Shown here: positions 29,839-35,474 of the stretch, piece by piece | Layout: each line of letters begins with the position of its first letter | How positions within the stretch are numbered: the first letter of the stretch is position 1 | Virus record (IMG/VR): IMGVR_UViG_3300045136_000636 | Span: 1-35,474 of that record | Direction: 5' to 3' (one strand) | DNA: 35,474 bases | From: a virus | The notes under the pieces: model-generated | What the model was told of the DNA's origin: nothing | Seen by the model: only the letters and a program-made list of their open reading frames with translations | The model's database searches: none | Translations under genes and position numbers: made by a program

Positions 29839-30273
29839 TGAGGTCTCCTTTCTCATATTGGTGTGAGAGGCATCATGGTTCGTCGTAGTGATGAACGCAG
29901 CGAGCTGGGGCTCGAATTCTTGCAGTTGTAAAGTAGAAATAGAGCCCGTCTCAAAATCGAGCTTGAGACCGAACTTGCGCATGGTCGCCTCGCCCAGCAC
30001 CACTTCCTCGACGCCGCTCGGCGGCATGACCAGGAAGGTGTCGAGGATCGCCTTGCCCGCGATCATCAGGGTGAGGCTCACAAAGTGATCAATGCGCATG
30101 AGCGAACCGTCGGCAAGCGTAAACACCAGGGGCTCGGGCAAGGGGGTCAGGGTCGCGAGTTCCTGCGCCACGTCTTCACGAATAAACGAGACCGTCGCGC
30201 CGGTATCAACCAGCACAGAAACTTGTTTACTTTTTTTATCGCCCCGCGCGGTAATGTAGGTGAGCGTCGGCAT
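29227..30273 (-). CDS. Retropepsin-like aspartic protease fused to capsid scaffold
   Basis: The product is 348 residues. Residues 1-125 are a retropepsin-type half-protease: VSVLVDTGATVSFI (catalytic Asp23-Thr-Gly), a flap-like LADGS at 53-57, and VVLGEATMRKFGLKLDF (91-107), the hydrophobic-hydrophobic-Gly motif followed by IDF-type strand. One active Asp per chain means it would act as a dimer. Residues 146-348 are a helical scaffold-like region similar in layout to Mu I/Z C-termini (VVAKLETLEREHFLSIARAEGKVTPAE, TFKAFVEKRGKQIPL). GGAGG precedes the ATG, which overlaps the previous stop (TAATG). Most Mu-like phages use another protease fold here. Confidence 0.78.
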   Translation of the reverse strand: MPTLTYITARGDKKSKQVSVLVDTGATVSFIREDVAQELATLTPLPEPLVFTLADGSLMRIDHFVSLTLMIAGKAILDTFLVMPPSGVEEVVLGEATMRKFGLKLDFETGSISTLQLQEFEPQLAAFITTTNHDASHTNMRKETSMINEMLARIFARLNIPVSDSLTDEDAINMIVDRARGFYSMVATEDVLTMLGLPKDAKESEVKGAILALQHPGNVVSIEQHNAVVAKLETLEREHFLSIARAEGKVTPAEMAEGQPLANLYKDDFPTFKAFVEKRGKQIPLTAKQPEPPPASAVSASTGTAGERLTALAFQIKEKEHCSFAEALRLAQRQHPDLAQQHLEEMRA

Positions 30274-31187
30274 TAGATGACCTCCGTCGCGCCGGGGTTC
30301 ACATCGAACCCCGCATCTGGATCAGCAAACGCAAAGTCCATCGTGTCGCTCACGGACCACCCGCGGCGTTGCAGCAGCGACTCACTGACTGTGACAACTG
30401 TGCAAAGGCAATTGAATCCGTTCGGCGGCATCCAGCGATCCCAAAACGGATGATCGACGGGGTAGATGAGTCCATGCTTTTCGCGATGGCTCGGGCGCGT
30501 CGTGGGGACGAGAGCGGACACATAGCGCAAATAGGGGCGGCGTGCGCGGACATAGGGATCAGTGATCTGCTTCCAGCGCCCGGCTTGATAACTGGTCTGC
30601 AAGTTAGTTCTGTACACGGTCTCCCAGTACCACGGCGAGCGCGCAGCGACGCCGGCTTTCGCGACGACCTCAGCCGCGCGCGCTTGAAACTCCTTGACAG
30701 TGACTCCTTCGCTGAGCGCCTCTTCCAGCAAACTGCGGATGGCGGAGATGATCTGCTCAGTAGCGCCAGCAGCAATGCTGAATGCTTTTTGCCGGGCCAG
30801 GTCGCTGAGCACGGCATATTCCTCGGGCGACAGAGAGACTTTGTCACGAAAGAAATCGAGCGCCTCGTCGAACGCGAGCGGCTCAAAGCCCGCCTGCAAG
30901 ACCACCGCCCCGAAGGGGGGCGCCGATGAGGGGGCCGGGGCCCGGTCCCTGTCTGCGACTTCCGTCCACACCTGAGCGCGGCCAAGCAGCGAGAGATTGA
31001 GCGTGGCGACGCCAAGCAGATACGTCAGTCCTTGCATGGAACTCCCATCAGCACGCAGGGGGGCTTCTATATTCCCAGCGCGTATCGCGTCCACGATCTC
31101 TTCCTCGATGCGCTTGAGAAGCGGCATCGCTTGCGCCAGCGCGGCGTCAATAAGCGACGACGCTTCATTCTGATCCGCATTCTGCAC
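30273..31187 (-). CDS. Mu F-like / SPP1 gp7-type head morphogenesis protein
   Basis: The product is 304 residues from a GTG. Key family segments are KEFQARAAEVVAKAGVAARSPWYWETVYRTNLQTSYQAGRW, then PYLRYVSALVPTTRPSHREKHGLIYPVDHPFWDRWMPPNGFNCLCTVVTV. This is the Phage_Mu_F signature: R-T-x-x-x-x-x-Y-x-x-G, R-x-x-H, D-x-F-W-D and PPxGxxCxC with paired cysteines. The protein sits in the procapsid near the portal and is thought to help early head assembly. Gene order (portal, this, protease/scaffold) is as in Mu. Confidence 0.88.
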   Translation of the reverse strand: MQNADQNEASSLIDAALAQAMPLLKRIEEEIVDAIRAGNIEAPLRADGSSMQGLTYLLGVATLNLSLLGRAQVWTEVADRDRAPAPSSAPPFGAVVLQAGFEPLAFDEALDFFRDKVSLSPEEYAVLSDLARQKAFSIAAGATEQIISAIRSLLEEALSEGVTVKEFQARAAEVVAKAGVAARSPWYWETVYRTNLQTSYQAGRWKQITDPYVRARRPYLRYVSALVPTTRPSHREKHGLIYPVDHPFWDRWMPPNGFNCLCTVVTVSESLLQRRGWSVSDTMDFAFADPDAGFDVNPGATEVI

Positions 31188-31192
31188 TCGCT

Positions 31193-32605
31193 CTATTCGT
31201 CGAATGGCGCCAAGCGAGCCCCGATCGGCACCGGTCTTTTTTTTTCCTGCAGCATCATCAGCCCCCGGGCCTGGGGCGCGCCCCCGTTGAGCTGCAACAC
31301 GGGCTCATCACCTTGCGCGGGGCGGATGCCGAATTCTTCTTGCGCCTGCGCCACGGTGATCGGCACCCCGATCTCTGTCAGTGTCTTAAACACAGCTGAC
31401 TTCTTCGCCTGATCTTCTTGTTTGTCAACAATAAACGAGAATTGGGGAAGGAAGGCGTCCCAGCCGAAATTCCAGCCGACCAGCGGCCAGACGAGTCCGT
31501 TCTGTATGGTCTCCGCGAGATCCGCAGCGTCTGCTTCGACCAGCTCTCTTCTGACCTCGCCCTGTTCCTTTTCGTTGCCGAGCTTTCCTGGCGTGCCCTG
31601 GGTCGTCGCAGTCTGACCCAAGATCGTGAGCGTGATCTGCTCGTCGCAGTAGCGCGTCAGGCGCTCATGCATGTCGGTTCCCTGCCCCTTCGTCTCGATG
31701 ATGTCGAGCAGGGTCTGATCGCTAATCACAGCGCCGACATCACCCGCGGCCCGCACCGCTTCTTTCAGAATGTCAACCTCTTTCGGGTCCATGCCCGCGG
31801 GGTATTTGCCGATCTTGAACGGCTGACCGAAGCGGTCGAGAAAGACAATCCAGTCTTTCAGCGAAAAATTGCTGAACATCCAGTACCATACCAGCGTCCG
31901 CCAGAGCCCCGCGCGTTGTGGCACCGTACTGCGTGTGGCGTCATGATGGATTAACCATGTAAACAAGTTAATATCTTCACCGTAGGTCGGCTCGGCGCGC
32001 GTCAAGAGACGCGGGGTCATCGGGGCGGGGGCGTCAGGAGTCAGATCACGCGCGAGGTACGTCCAGCGCGATTGCGGTGACCATTCGAGGCTCCCGAGCC
32101 ACACCCGGTCTCCTTCAAGTCGCCAGTTGATCCACAGCGTCGCGAACCCTTTGTAAATTGCGTCAAGAAGATAATAAACTGCTTTACGCAGTCCACAATC
32201 GGTGAGATTCTTGCGCACGAACTCGGCAATCTCACTATCTGCTGCGGAGGCGCTGGCTGGCGTGACGGTCCAGTTGAGCCGCTGCACCGCGCGCTTGCGG
32301 GTTTGCAGGCCGCTCAGGATCCTCGCGCTTTTGGCTTCGATCTCCTCTGCGAGGAGCATGGCGCGGGTAATGTTGCCAGTATCTGCTTCTTTCAGGATTG
32401 CGGCCAGGCGCGCGGGGGTAAGGCCATTGCTGGGGTAGGTGCTCCAGGTATCTTCGACGCGCACGGTCGTGACAGGCCCGCCATCGGGGCGTCGGGGCGG
32501 GGCATCGGGGCCGGGGCCCGGAGCTTGCAGCGCGGCAAGAGGGGGATGCTCACTGAGCAATGCGCCAAGGGGATTAAAGAGGCGTGTCAAGAAATGTGTT
32601 CGCAT
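31193..32605 (-). CDS. Mu gp29-like portal protein (DUF935)
   Basis: The product is 470 residues. Signatures include LTPARLAAILKEADTGNITRAMLLAEEIEAKSARILSGLQTRKRAVQRLNWTV, then AIYKGFATLWINWRLEGDRVWL, WYWMFSNFSLKDWIVFLDRFGQPFKIGKYPAGM and LTILGQTATTQGTPGKLGN, all typical of DUF935 portals. Twelve copies would form the DNA channel at one capsid vertex. The N-terminus contains a low-complexity PGPGPDAPPRRPDGG stretch, encoded by a G-quadruplex tract on the other strand. No good ribosome site precedes the ATG; a 12-bp hairpin lies 20-70 bases upstream instead. Confidence 0.9.
   Translation of the reverse strand: MRTHFLTRLFNPLGALLSEHPPLAALQAPGPGPDAPPRRPDGGPVTTVRVEDTWSTYPSNGLTPARLAAILKEADTGNITRAMLLAEEIEAKSARILSGLQTRKRAVQRLNWTVTPASASAADSEIAEFVRKNLTDCGLRKAVYYLLDAIYKGFATLWINWRLEGDRVWLGSLEWSPQSRWTYLARDLTPDAPAPMTPRLLTRAEPTYGEDINLFTWLIHHDATRSTVPQRAGLWRTLVWYWMFSNFSLKDWIVFLDRFGQPFKIGKYPAGMDPKEVDILKEAVRAAGDVGAVISDQTLLDIIETKGQGTDMHERLTRYCDEQITLTILGQTATTQGTPGKLGNEKEQGEVRRELVEADAADLAETIQNGLVWPLVGWNFGWDAFLPQFSFIVDKQEDQAKKSAVFKTLTEIGVPITVAQAQEEFGIRPAQGDEPVLQLNGGAPQARGLMMLQEKKRPVPIGARLAPFDE
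32486..32516 (+). repeat. G-quadruplex-forming tract in the portal gene
   Basis: Five runs of four G (32486, 32494, 32499, 32507, 32513) with loops of 4, 1, 4 and 2 bases lie on the plus strand. This is the template strand of the portal gene, in the part coding for its Pro/Gly-rich N-terminus. Confidence 0.5.
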
Positions 32606-32623
32606 GTCGCGTCATGCAAGGGG

Positions 32624-32673
32624 CCCTCCCTCACTTTCCACATCCTCCACCCTTCAGCCTCAGTGAGGGAGGG
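32624..32673 (-). promoter_or_regulatory. 12-bp hairpin in the portal leader
   Basis: CCCTCCCTCACT (32624-32635) pairs perfectly with AGTGAGGGAGGG (32662-32673) around a 26-base loop. It ends 18 bases before the portal ATG, which has no close ribosome site. On the minus strand no T-run follows. Folding could bring GGGAGGG into play or regulate portal synthesis. Confidence 0.5.
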
Positions 32674-32703
32674 TGACGCACAGGGAGGTTGCTTACACGT
32701 CTG

Positions 32704-32733
32704 ACAATACGGATGCGAGAAAGGAGCTGTCAA
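32704..32733 (-). promoter_or_regulatory. Candidate promoter upstream of the portal gene
   Basis: The minus strand has TTGACA (32728-32733), an 18-bp spacer and TATTGT (32704-32709). It lies in the 167-base gap between the HTH gene and the portal gene, the largest gap in the head block. It would give capsid genes their own start. Confidence 0.45.
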
Positions 32734-32772
32734 GAAAACTAGTTGCTATTTTGAACGAAACGGAAGAGCGGA

Positions 32773-33006
32773 CTATTTTTTCTCTTTAGACAAAATGGGA
32801 TCGTTGAACGTGGCGAGAAAATATGCTTGCAGATCGGCGCGGCGGATACGGTACGAGCGACGCACTCGATGCGCTGTCAGGACGCCGTCGTCGATCAGGT
32901 TGTAGACCGTCTGCATGGAACAACGGAGGTAGGCCGCCACTTCCCGGGGGGTAAAAAAGTCAACATCCGGCAGCGGCGCGAAGTCTGGGGTTGAGAACTT
33001 GGGCAT
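32773..33006 (-). CDS. Small HTH protein (excisionase/MerR-type DNA-binding domain)
   Basis: The product is 77 residues. FFTPREVAAYLRCSMQTVYNLIDDGVLTAHRVRRSYRIRRADLQAYFL is a textbook HTH_17/excisionase-family domain: helix, turn, recognition helix, then a wing with R-x-x-Y-R-I. It starts three bases after the terminase nuclease stop. A DNA-binding protein of this type between terminase and portal is unusual. It might bind packaging sites or act as a regulator of the candidate promoter downstream. The fold is confident, the role is open. Confidence 0.78.
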   Translation of the reverse strand: MPKFSTPDFAPLPDVDFFTPREVAAYLRCSMQTVYNLIDDGVLTAHRVRRSYRIRRADLQAYFLATFNDPILSKEKK

Positions 33007-33009
33007 TGA

Positions 33010-33648
33010 TCACCATGTCCCGGGGCCAAATCGGGGCGAGGTGATGGACTCATACTGCATGCCCCACGCCCCTTTTTTCTCTCCGATCCAGCATGCGAGA
33101 GCCGTCGCGAGCACGAGATCGTCGTGCATGTTCTCGCGCCAGGCGGCGTAGCTGTCATGAGCGGTCTGTGGATCAATTTTTACTTTGAAATTCAGCAGTT
33201 CTTGCACGAGCATTTTTGATGCAGGTAACGCGTCAGCGATCTTGAGCCGGCCGCTCTGCAAGAGTACCTGCACGACAGCGACCAGGTCGCGTTTGGGGAC
33301 TTTGACGAGATACCTGTCTGTCTCATCCCACACGGCCTTATCTCCGCCATGAATCGAGATCGCGTACAGCGGGCATTGCATCCGGGCTTGTCTGAACATG
33401 TCTGCCACGGGGCGGCCCACACCCGTGTAGTCGAGCGCGAGCATTACATGGCCCCGCAGCGGCGGGGTTTCAAGTATCTGCTTGACATGCGTTACTTGGG
33501 CAGGGTAGGGCGCGCCCAGCTTCAGTCGTTCAAGGTGACGGAAGTGATACGAAACTTTTGCTTCACCCTCCTGCACCCGCTCGGCAATAGCGAGCGCCGT
33601 ATAATCGACGCTCTGGCCAAGGTCCAAGCCGGCATAGAAATAGCTCAT
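33010..33648 (-). CDS. Terminase large subunit, nuclease (RNase H-like) part
   Basis: The product is 212 residues, starting MSYFYAGLDLGQSVDYTAL. Three acidic sites of the terminase nuclease are seen: Asp9 in GLDLG, Asp73 in LALDYTGVGRP, and Asp176-Asp177 in MHDDLVLATALA. The ATG at 33646-33648 follows an AAAGGTG site; a GTG at 33657 would overlap the ATPase stop. The protein cuts concatemeric DNA during packaging. In most phages this domain is fused to the ATPase; here they are separate genes that overlap or abut. Confidence 0.85.
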   Translation of the reverse strand: MSYFYAGLDLGQSVDYTALAIAERVQEGEAKVSYHFRHLERLKLGAPYPAQVTHVKQILETPPLRGHVMLALDYTGVGRPVADMFRQARMQCPLYAISIHGGDKAVWDETDRYLVKVPKRDLVAVVQVLLQSGRLKIADALPASKMLVQELLNFKVKIDPQTAHDSYAAWRENMHDDLVLATALACWIGEKKGAWGMQYESITSPRFGPGTW

Positions 33649-33653
33649 TGATT

Positions 33654-34532
33654 TCACCTTTCAGCAGATACGAGAGGAAGAATCTCTGCTGAGAGCGCTG
33701 GGGCCCCGTGCCCTCCTAGTGACGCGGCCCGGGTGGAAAAGAGCGGCTGCACCTCATCCGAGATCGCATTCATCACGTGCTCGTAGCTGAAGACACTGTC
33801 TTCCGTGTCAGTGAACTCACACAGATATTCAGAGCGAAACCAGAGGTCAGGCATCTGCGCTTTCTCTTCCGCAAGAAATGCTGGTGAGATGCGCGGACAG
33901 TCATACGCAGTGACTTGAATGCGTTCCCATGTGTCCCCACCTTTTGTCCACGCTTCAAAGAAATGACCTCGTTTCCCCCACGGTGTGGACATGAGAATCA
34001 GGCGGCCGCTGCTGACAGCGAGCATCGGTCGGATAGCGAAATAGAGCGCATCAGAGACGCGACTTGCTTCGTCTTCGATGATGAGAGACGCGCCAGAGAA
34101 ACCCCGGATCGTCTCTTCTTTTGAGGGGAGGGAGACAATCCGTGAACCATTTTTCATGCGTAGACTTAAACGGTTATCTTCGGTCAACGATGGACGGCCA
34201 GGCAAACGAGCAAGCAAATCTGTCACTTTGCGAAACAGTTCTGAAGACTGTCTCAGCGATGGTGAGATAAGCAGCACAAGTGAATGAGGAGCATAGAGAG
34301 CTTGATGCAACGCCAGAATCGCGGTGGTGGTGCTCTTCCCGCTTTGTCGTGAACAGTTCAGCAGCAGACGACTCCTTTTAGATTGTAAAACAGTTTCCTG
34401 CCACGGATCAGGTGAGAAGCCGAGCTGCTGGCGCGCGAACGAGAGAGGGTTCATGGCCTCGACGACCGGCCCGGCGGTGCGCTGAGCGAGGCGCTGTTCA
34501 ATGCGTTGTAGGCGGGTAGCCAGGACTGCCAT
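33654..34532 (-). CDS. Terminase large subunit, ATPase part
   Basis: The product is 292 residues, starting MAVLATRLQRIEQRLAQ (a TTG at 34556 would add 8). Motor motifs: Walker A CSRQSGKST (60-68), Walker B LIIEDEAS (about 150-157), and a coupling motif LMSTPWGKRGHFFE (about 179-192). An early FSPDPWQETVLQS is the adenine/Q-like motif. The protein ends LPLVSAER close to where the nuclease domain would begin in a fused terminase. It drives DNA into the prohead. Separation from the nuclease is either true fission or a frameshift; the flanking frames look intact. Confidence 0.88.
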   Translation of the reverse strand: MAVLATRLQRIEQRLAQRTAGPVVEAMNPLSFARQQLGFSPDPWQETVLQSKRSRLLLNCSRQSGKSTTTAILALHQALYAPHSLVLLISPSLRQSSELFRKVTDLLARLPGRPSLTEDNRLSLRMKNGSRIVSLPSKEETIRGFSGASLIIEDEASRVSDALYFAIRPMLAVSSGRLILMSTPWGKRGHFFEAWTKGGDTWERIQVTAYDCPRISPAFLAEEKAQMPDLWFRSEYLCEFTDTEDSVFSYEHVMNAISDEVQPLFSTRAASLGGHGAPALSAEILPLVSAER

Positions 34533-34770
34533 GTGGTTCTTCGAGTGCACGCTCAAGTGTTGCTAATCGAGCTTCCAGATCGCTTGTCTCCAGAGCTTTC
34601 ATCAAGTATAAAGCTAATTGTCCCATGACACTTGCTTTTTTCGCATCTATCTTATCAGCTTTGGTTTGAAGGATCAGCCAGCGCAGCAGGCGCGCCACAT
34701 CTCCCGTGCTTTCCAGCTTCGTCCACCGACCCCCTCTAGGGTCGCCTTTTTTCTGTTGTATACTCGGCAT
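34498..34770 (-). CDS. Small protein in small-terminase position
   Basis: The product is 90 residues: a basic start (MPSIQQKKGDPRGGRWTKLES), then a helical body (GDVARLLRWLILQTKADKIDAKKASVMGQLALYLMKALETSDLEARLATLERAL). Location directly before, and overlapping, the terminase ATPase is that of the small subunit. The helical, oligomer-like region could form a ring, but no DNA-binding HTH is visible, and it is shorter than most small terminases. AAAGG lies about eight bases before the ATG. Call by position. Confidence 0.45.
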   Translation of the reverse strand: MPSIQQKKGDPRGGRWTKLESTGDVARLLRWLILQTKADKIDAKKASVMGQLALYLMKALETSDLEARLATLERALEEPHGSPGYPPTTH

Positions 34771-34781
34771 GTTACAAACCT

Positions 34782-35474
34782 TTATGTTATGTACTGAAGC
34801 TCACTCGTCTTGCGCTTGCTGACGCGGCGGCGCGAACCCAGCGCAGCTCTCGTAAGGTCTTCGAAATTGGGGTAGAGCAGTGTTTTCTCTTCCGGCAGGA
34901 GAAAACGTTCTGGCGCGCCCCGGCTTTCCGGCGGCACTGTTGGCAATCGATCCGTGGCCCCTTTTTGCAGCAGGTCGAGCAGCGCTGGGAAGGCAGGCTC
35001 ATGATTCGCAAGATCGCCATGCACGGCTTGCATGTACCACGTCCGGACGCCCGGCAGGCGTCCGGTGGCCCATAATACGCGCCCGTCGCCCTCCGGAGAA
35101 GCTTGAAACTGTAGGATCTCTCGTCCTTGCTTATTGGCGACAAACTGGAATCCGGTCGGCGTAGCGGGGGCGCAGCCTGCAACGTAACACATGCGTCCGG
35201 GATCCGTCGGACTCTTGTTTAAAAGCAGGCGGGTTTCCCGGGCCGCCGCCAATCGTTCGGCAGTCGGCGCCGACCACACGTAACCCTTGTCGCGGGCATG
35301 GATGGCGTTCCAGGTGTCCGGCGAGAAGAACATGTACGGATCATCCTGCTCCTCTGCGAGCGGCAGCATCTCTAACAGGCCGGGATATTCATAGATAATT
35401 TCGAGCAGCTCGTGCTCAAGATGCTTAATGTCAAGCAAGGAGAGCTGTCTGATCAGCGTCTCACGCCCAGTGAG
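34782..35474 (-). CDS. Unknown protein, N-terminus cut by window edge
   Basis: The frame is open to the right edge of the window; at least 230 residues are visible. No ATG begins it inside the window; a TTG at 35438 is unlikely to be the real start. It contains DPYMFFSPDTWNAIHARDKGYVWSAPTAERLAAARETR, GRMCYVAGCAPATPTGFQFVANKQGREIL, VLWATGRLPGVRTWYMQAVHGDL and a basic C-terminus. I do not recognise a family. It lies at the head of the packaging genes and is co-directional. Confidence 0.55.
   Translation of the reverse strand, partial: LTGRETLIRQLSLLDIKHLEHELLEIIYEYPGLLEMLPLAEEQDDPYMFFSPDTWNAIHARDKGYVWSAPTAERLAAARETRLLLNKSPTDPGRMCYVAGCAPATPTGFQFVANKQGREILQFQASPEGDGRVLWATGRLPGVRTWYMQAVHGDLANHEPAFPALLDLLQKGATDRLPTVPPESRGAPERFLLPEEKTLLYPNFEDLTRAALGSRRRVSKRKTSELQYIT

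Larger units (their letters stand above)
3145..31969. repeat. Dispersed 11-bp motif AACTTGTTNAC (nine exact copies)
   Basis: Exact copies on the minus strand: 14120-14130, 16653-16663, 19525-19535, 22651-22661, 24339-24349, 26155-26165, 31959-31969. On the plus strand: 3145-3155 and 30220-30230. Near copies include 978-988, 15347-15357, 16980-16990, 20582-20592, 22711-22721, 24519-24529, 24930-24940 and 27013-27023. Chance expectation for the exact motif in this window is below 0.1. Several copies extend to an inverted repeat of ACTTGT-TN-ACAAGT type (best at 19525 and 20582). Copies fall in different reading frames (KLV, ELV, NLF), so codon usage alone does not explain them. Confidence 0.75.

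Noticed and set aside
1-35474. CRISPR array, tRNA, rRNA, insertion sequence, integrase or attachment site
   Set aside because: None was found by reading both strands; the dispersed motif is not regularly spaced and so is not a CRISPR array.

Overview
The window is a densely packed piece of a tailed-phage (or prophage) genome. All convincing genes lie on the minus strand, so the biological order runs from base 35474 down to base 1. The head genes are Mu-like: an F-like head morphogenesis protein, a gp29-like (DUF935) portal, a gp36-like (DUF1320) connector and a gpG-like tail-completion protein. The tail is that of a long-tailed siphovirus: a tube protein, a frameshifted tail-assembly chaperone pair and a 1523-residue tape measure. 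No integrase, transposase, tRNA or rRNA gene was found. The host is not identifiable. Strong AAGGAG-type ribosome sites, a classical signal peptide and a DUF1874 ring nuclease point to a bacterium, perhaps one with type III CRISPR; that last step is inference.

Layout, right to left. 35474-32606 is DNA packaging: an unknown protein cut by the window edge, a small protein in the small-terminase position, a terminase split into separate ATPase and nuclease genes, and a small helix-turn-helix (HTH) protein. 32605-27422 is the capsid: portal, F-like protein, a retropepsin-type aspartic protease fused to a scaffold with its own internal start, a decoration-like protein and the major capsid protein. 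27396-24597 holds connectors, tail completion and tail tube. 24587-23815 is the chaperone pair with a textbook A AAA AAC slippery site. 23802-14370 is the tape measure and two large tail-tip proteins. 14365-12518 carries cargo: a cytosine methyltransferase, a small sigma-70-like protein and a secreted fibronectin III (FnIII) protein. 12501-8982 has fibre-type genes, including a repeat protein with 15 units. 8985-7962 is lysis (two holin-like proteins and an endolysin). A 59-residue zinc-finger gene and a strong terminator at 7683-7719 close this block.

A second transcription unit starts at about 7625 from an extended -10 promoter. It carries an HTH protein, several small unknowns, a Red-beta/RecT annealing protein, a coiled-coil protein, a zinc-finger protein, a ribbon-helix-helix (RHH) regulator with its own promoter and palindromic operator, the DUF1874 protein, a Hjc-like resolvase, a ParB-methyltransferase fusion, a PD-(D/E)XK nuclease and a winged-helix replication-type protein. 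At the left edge lies the N-terminus of a lipase-like hydrolase.

The strongest points for follow-up are: (1) a capsid protease/scaffold gene in which a retropepsin domain sits where Mu-like phages carry another protease; (2) a dispersed 11-bp motif AACTTGTTNAC with nine exact copies on both strands and in different reading frames; (3) a ring-nuclease homologue with Tyr where the known catalytic His sits, behind an RHH regulator; (4) a tandem-repeat protein with a four-unit superperiod; (5) a phage sigma-like factor inside the tail module.
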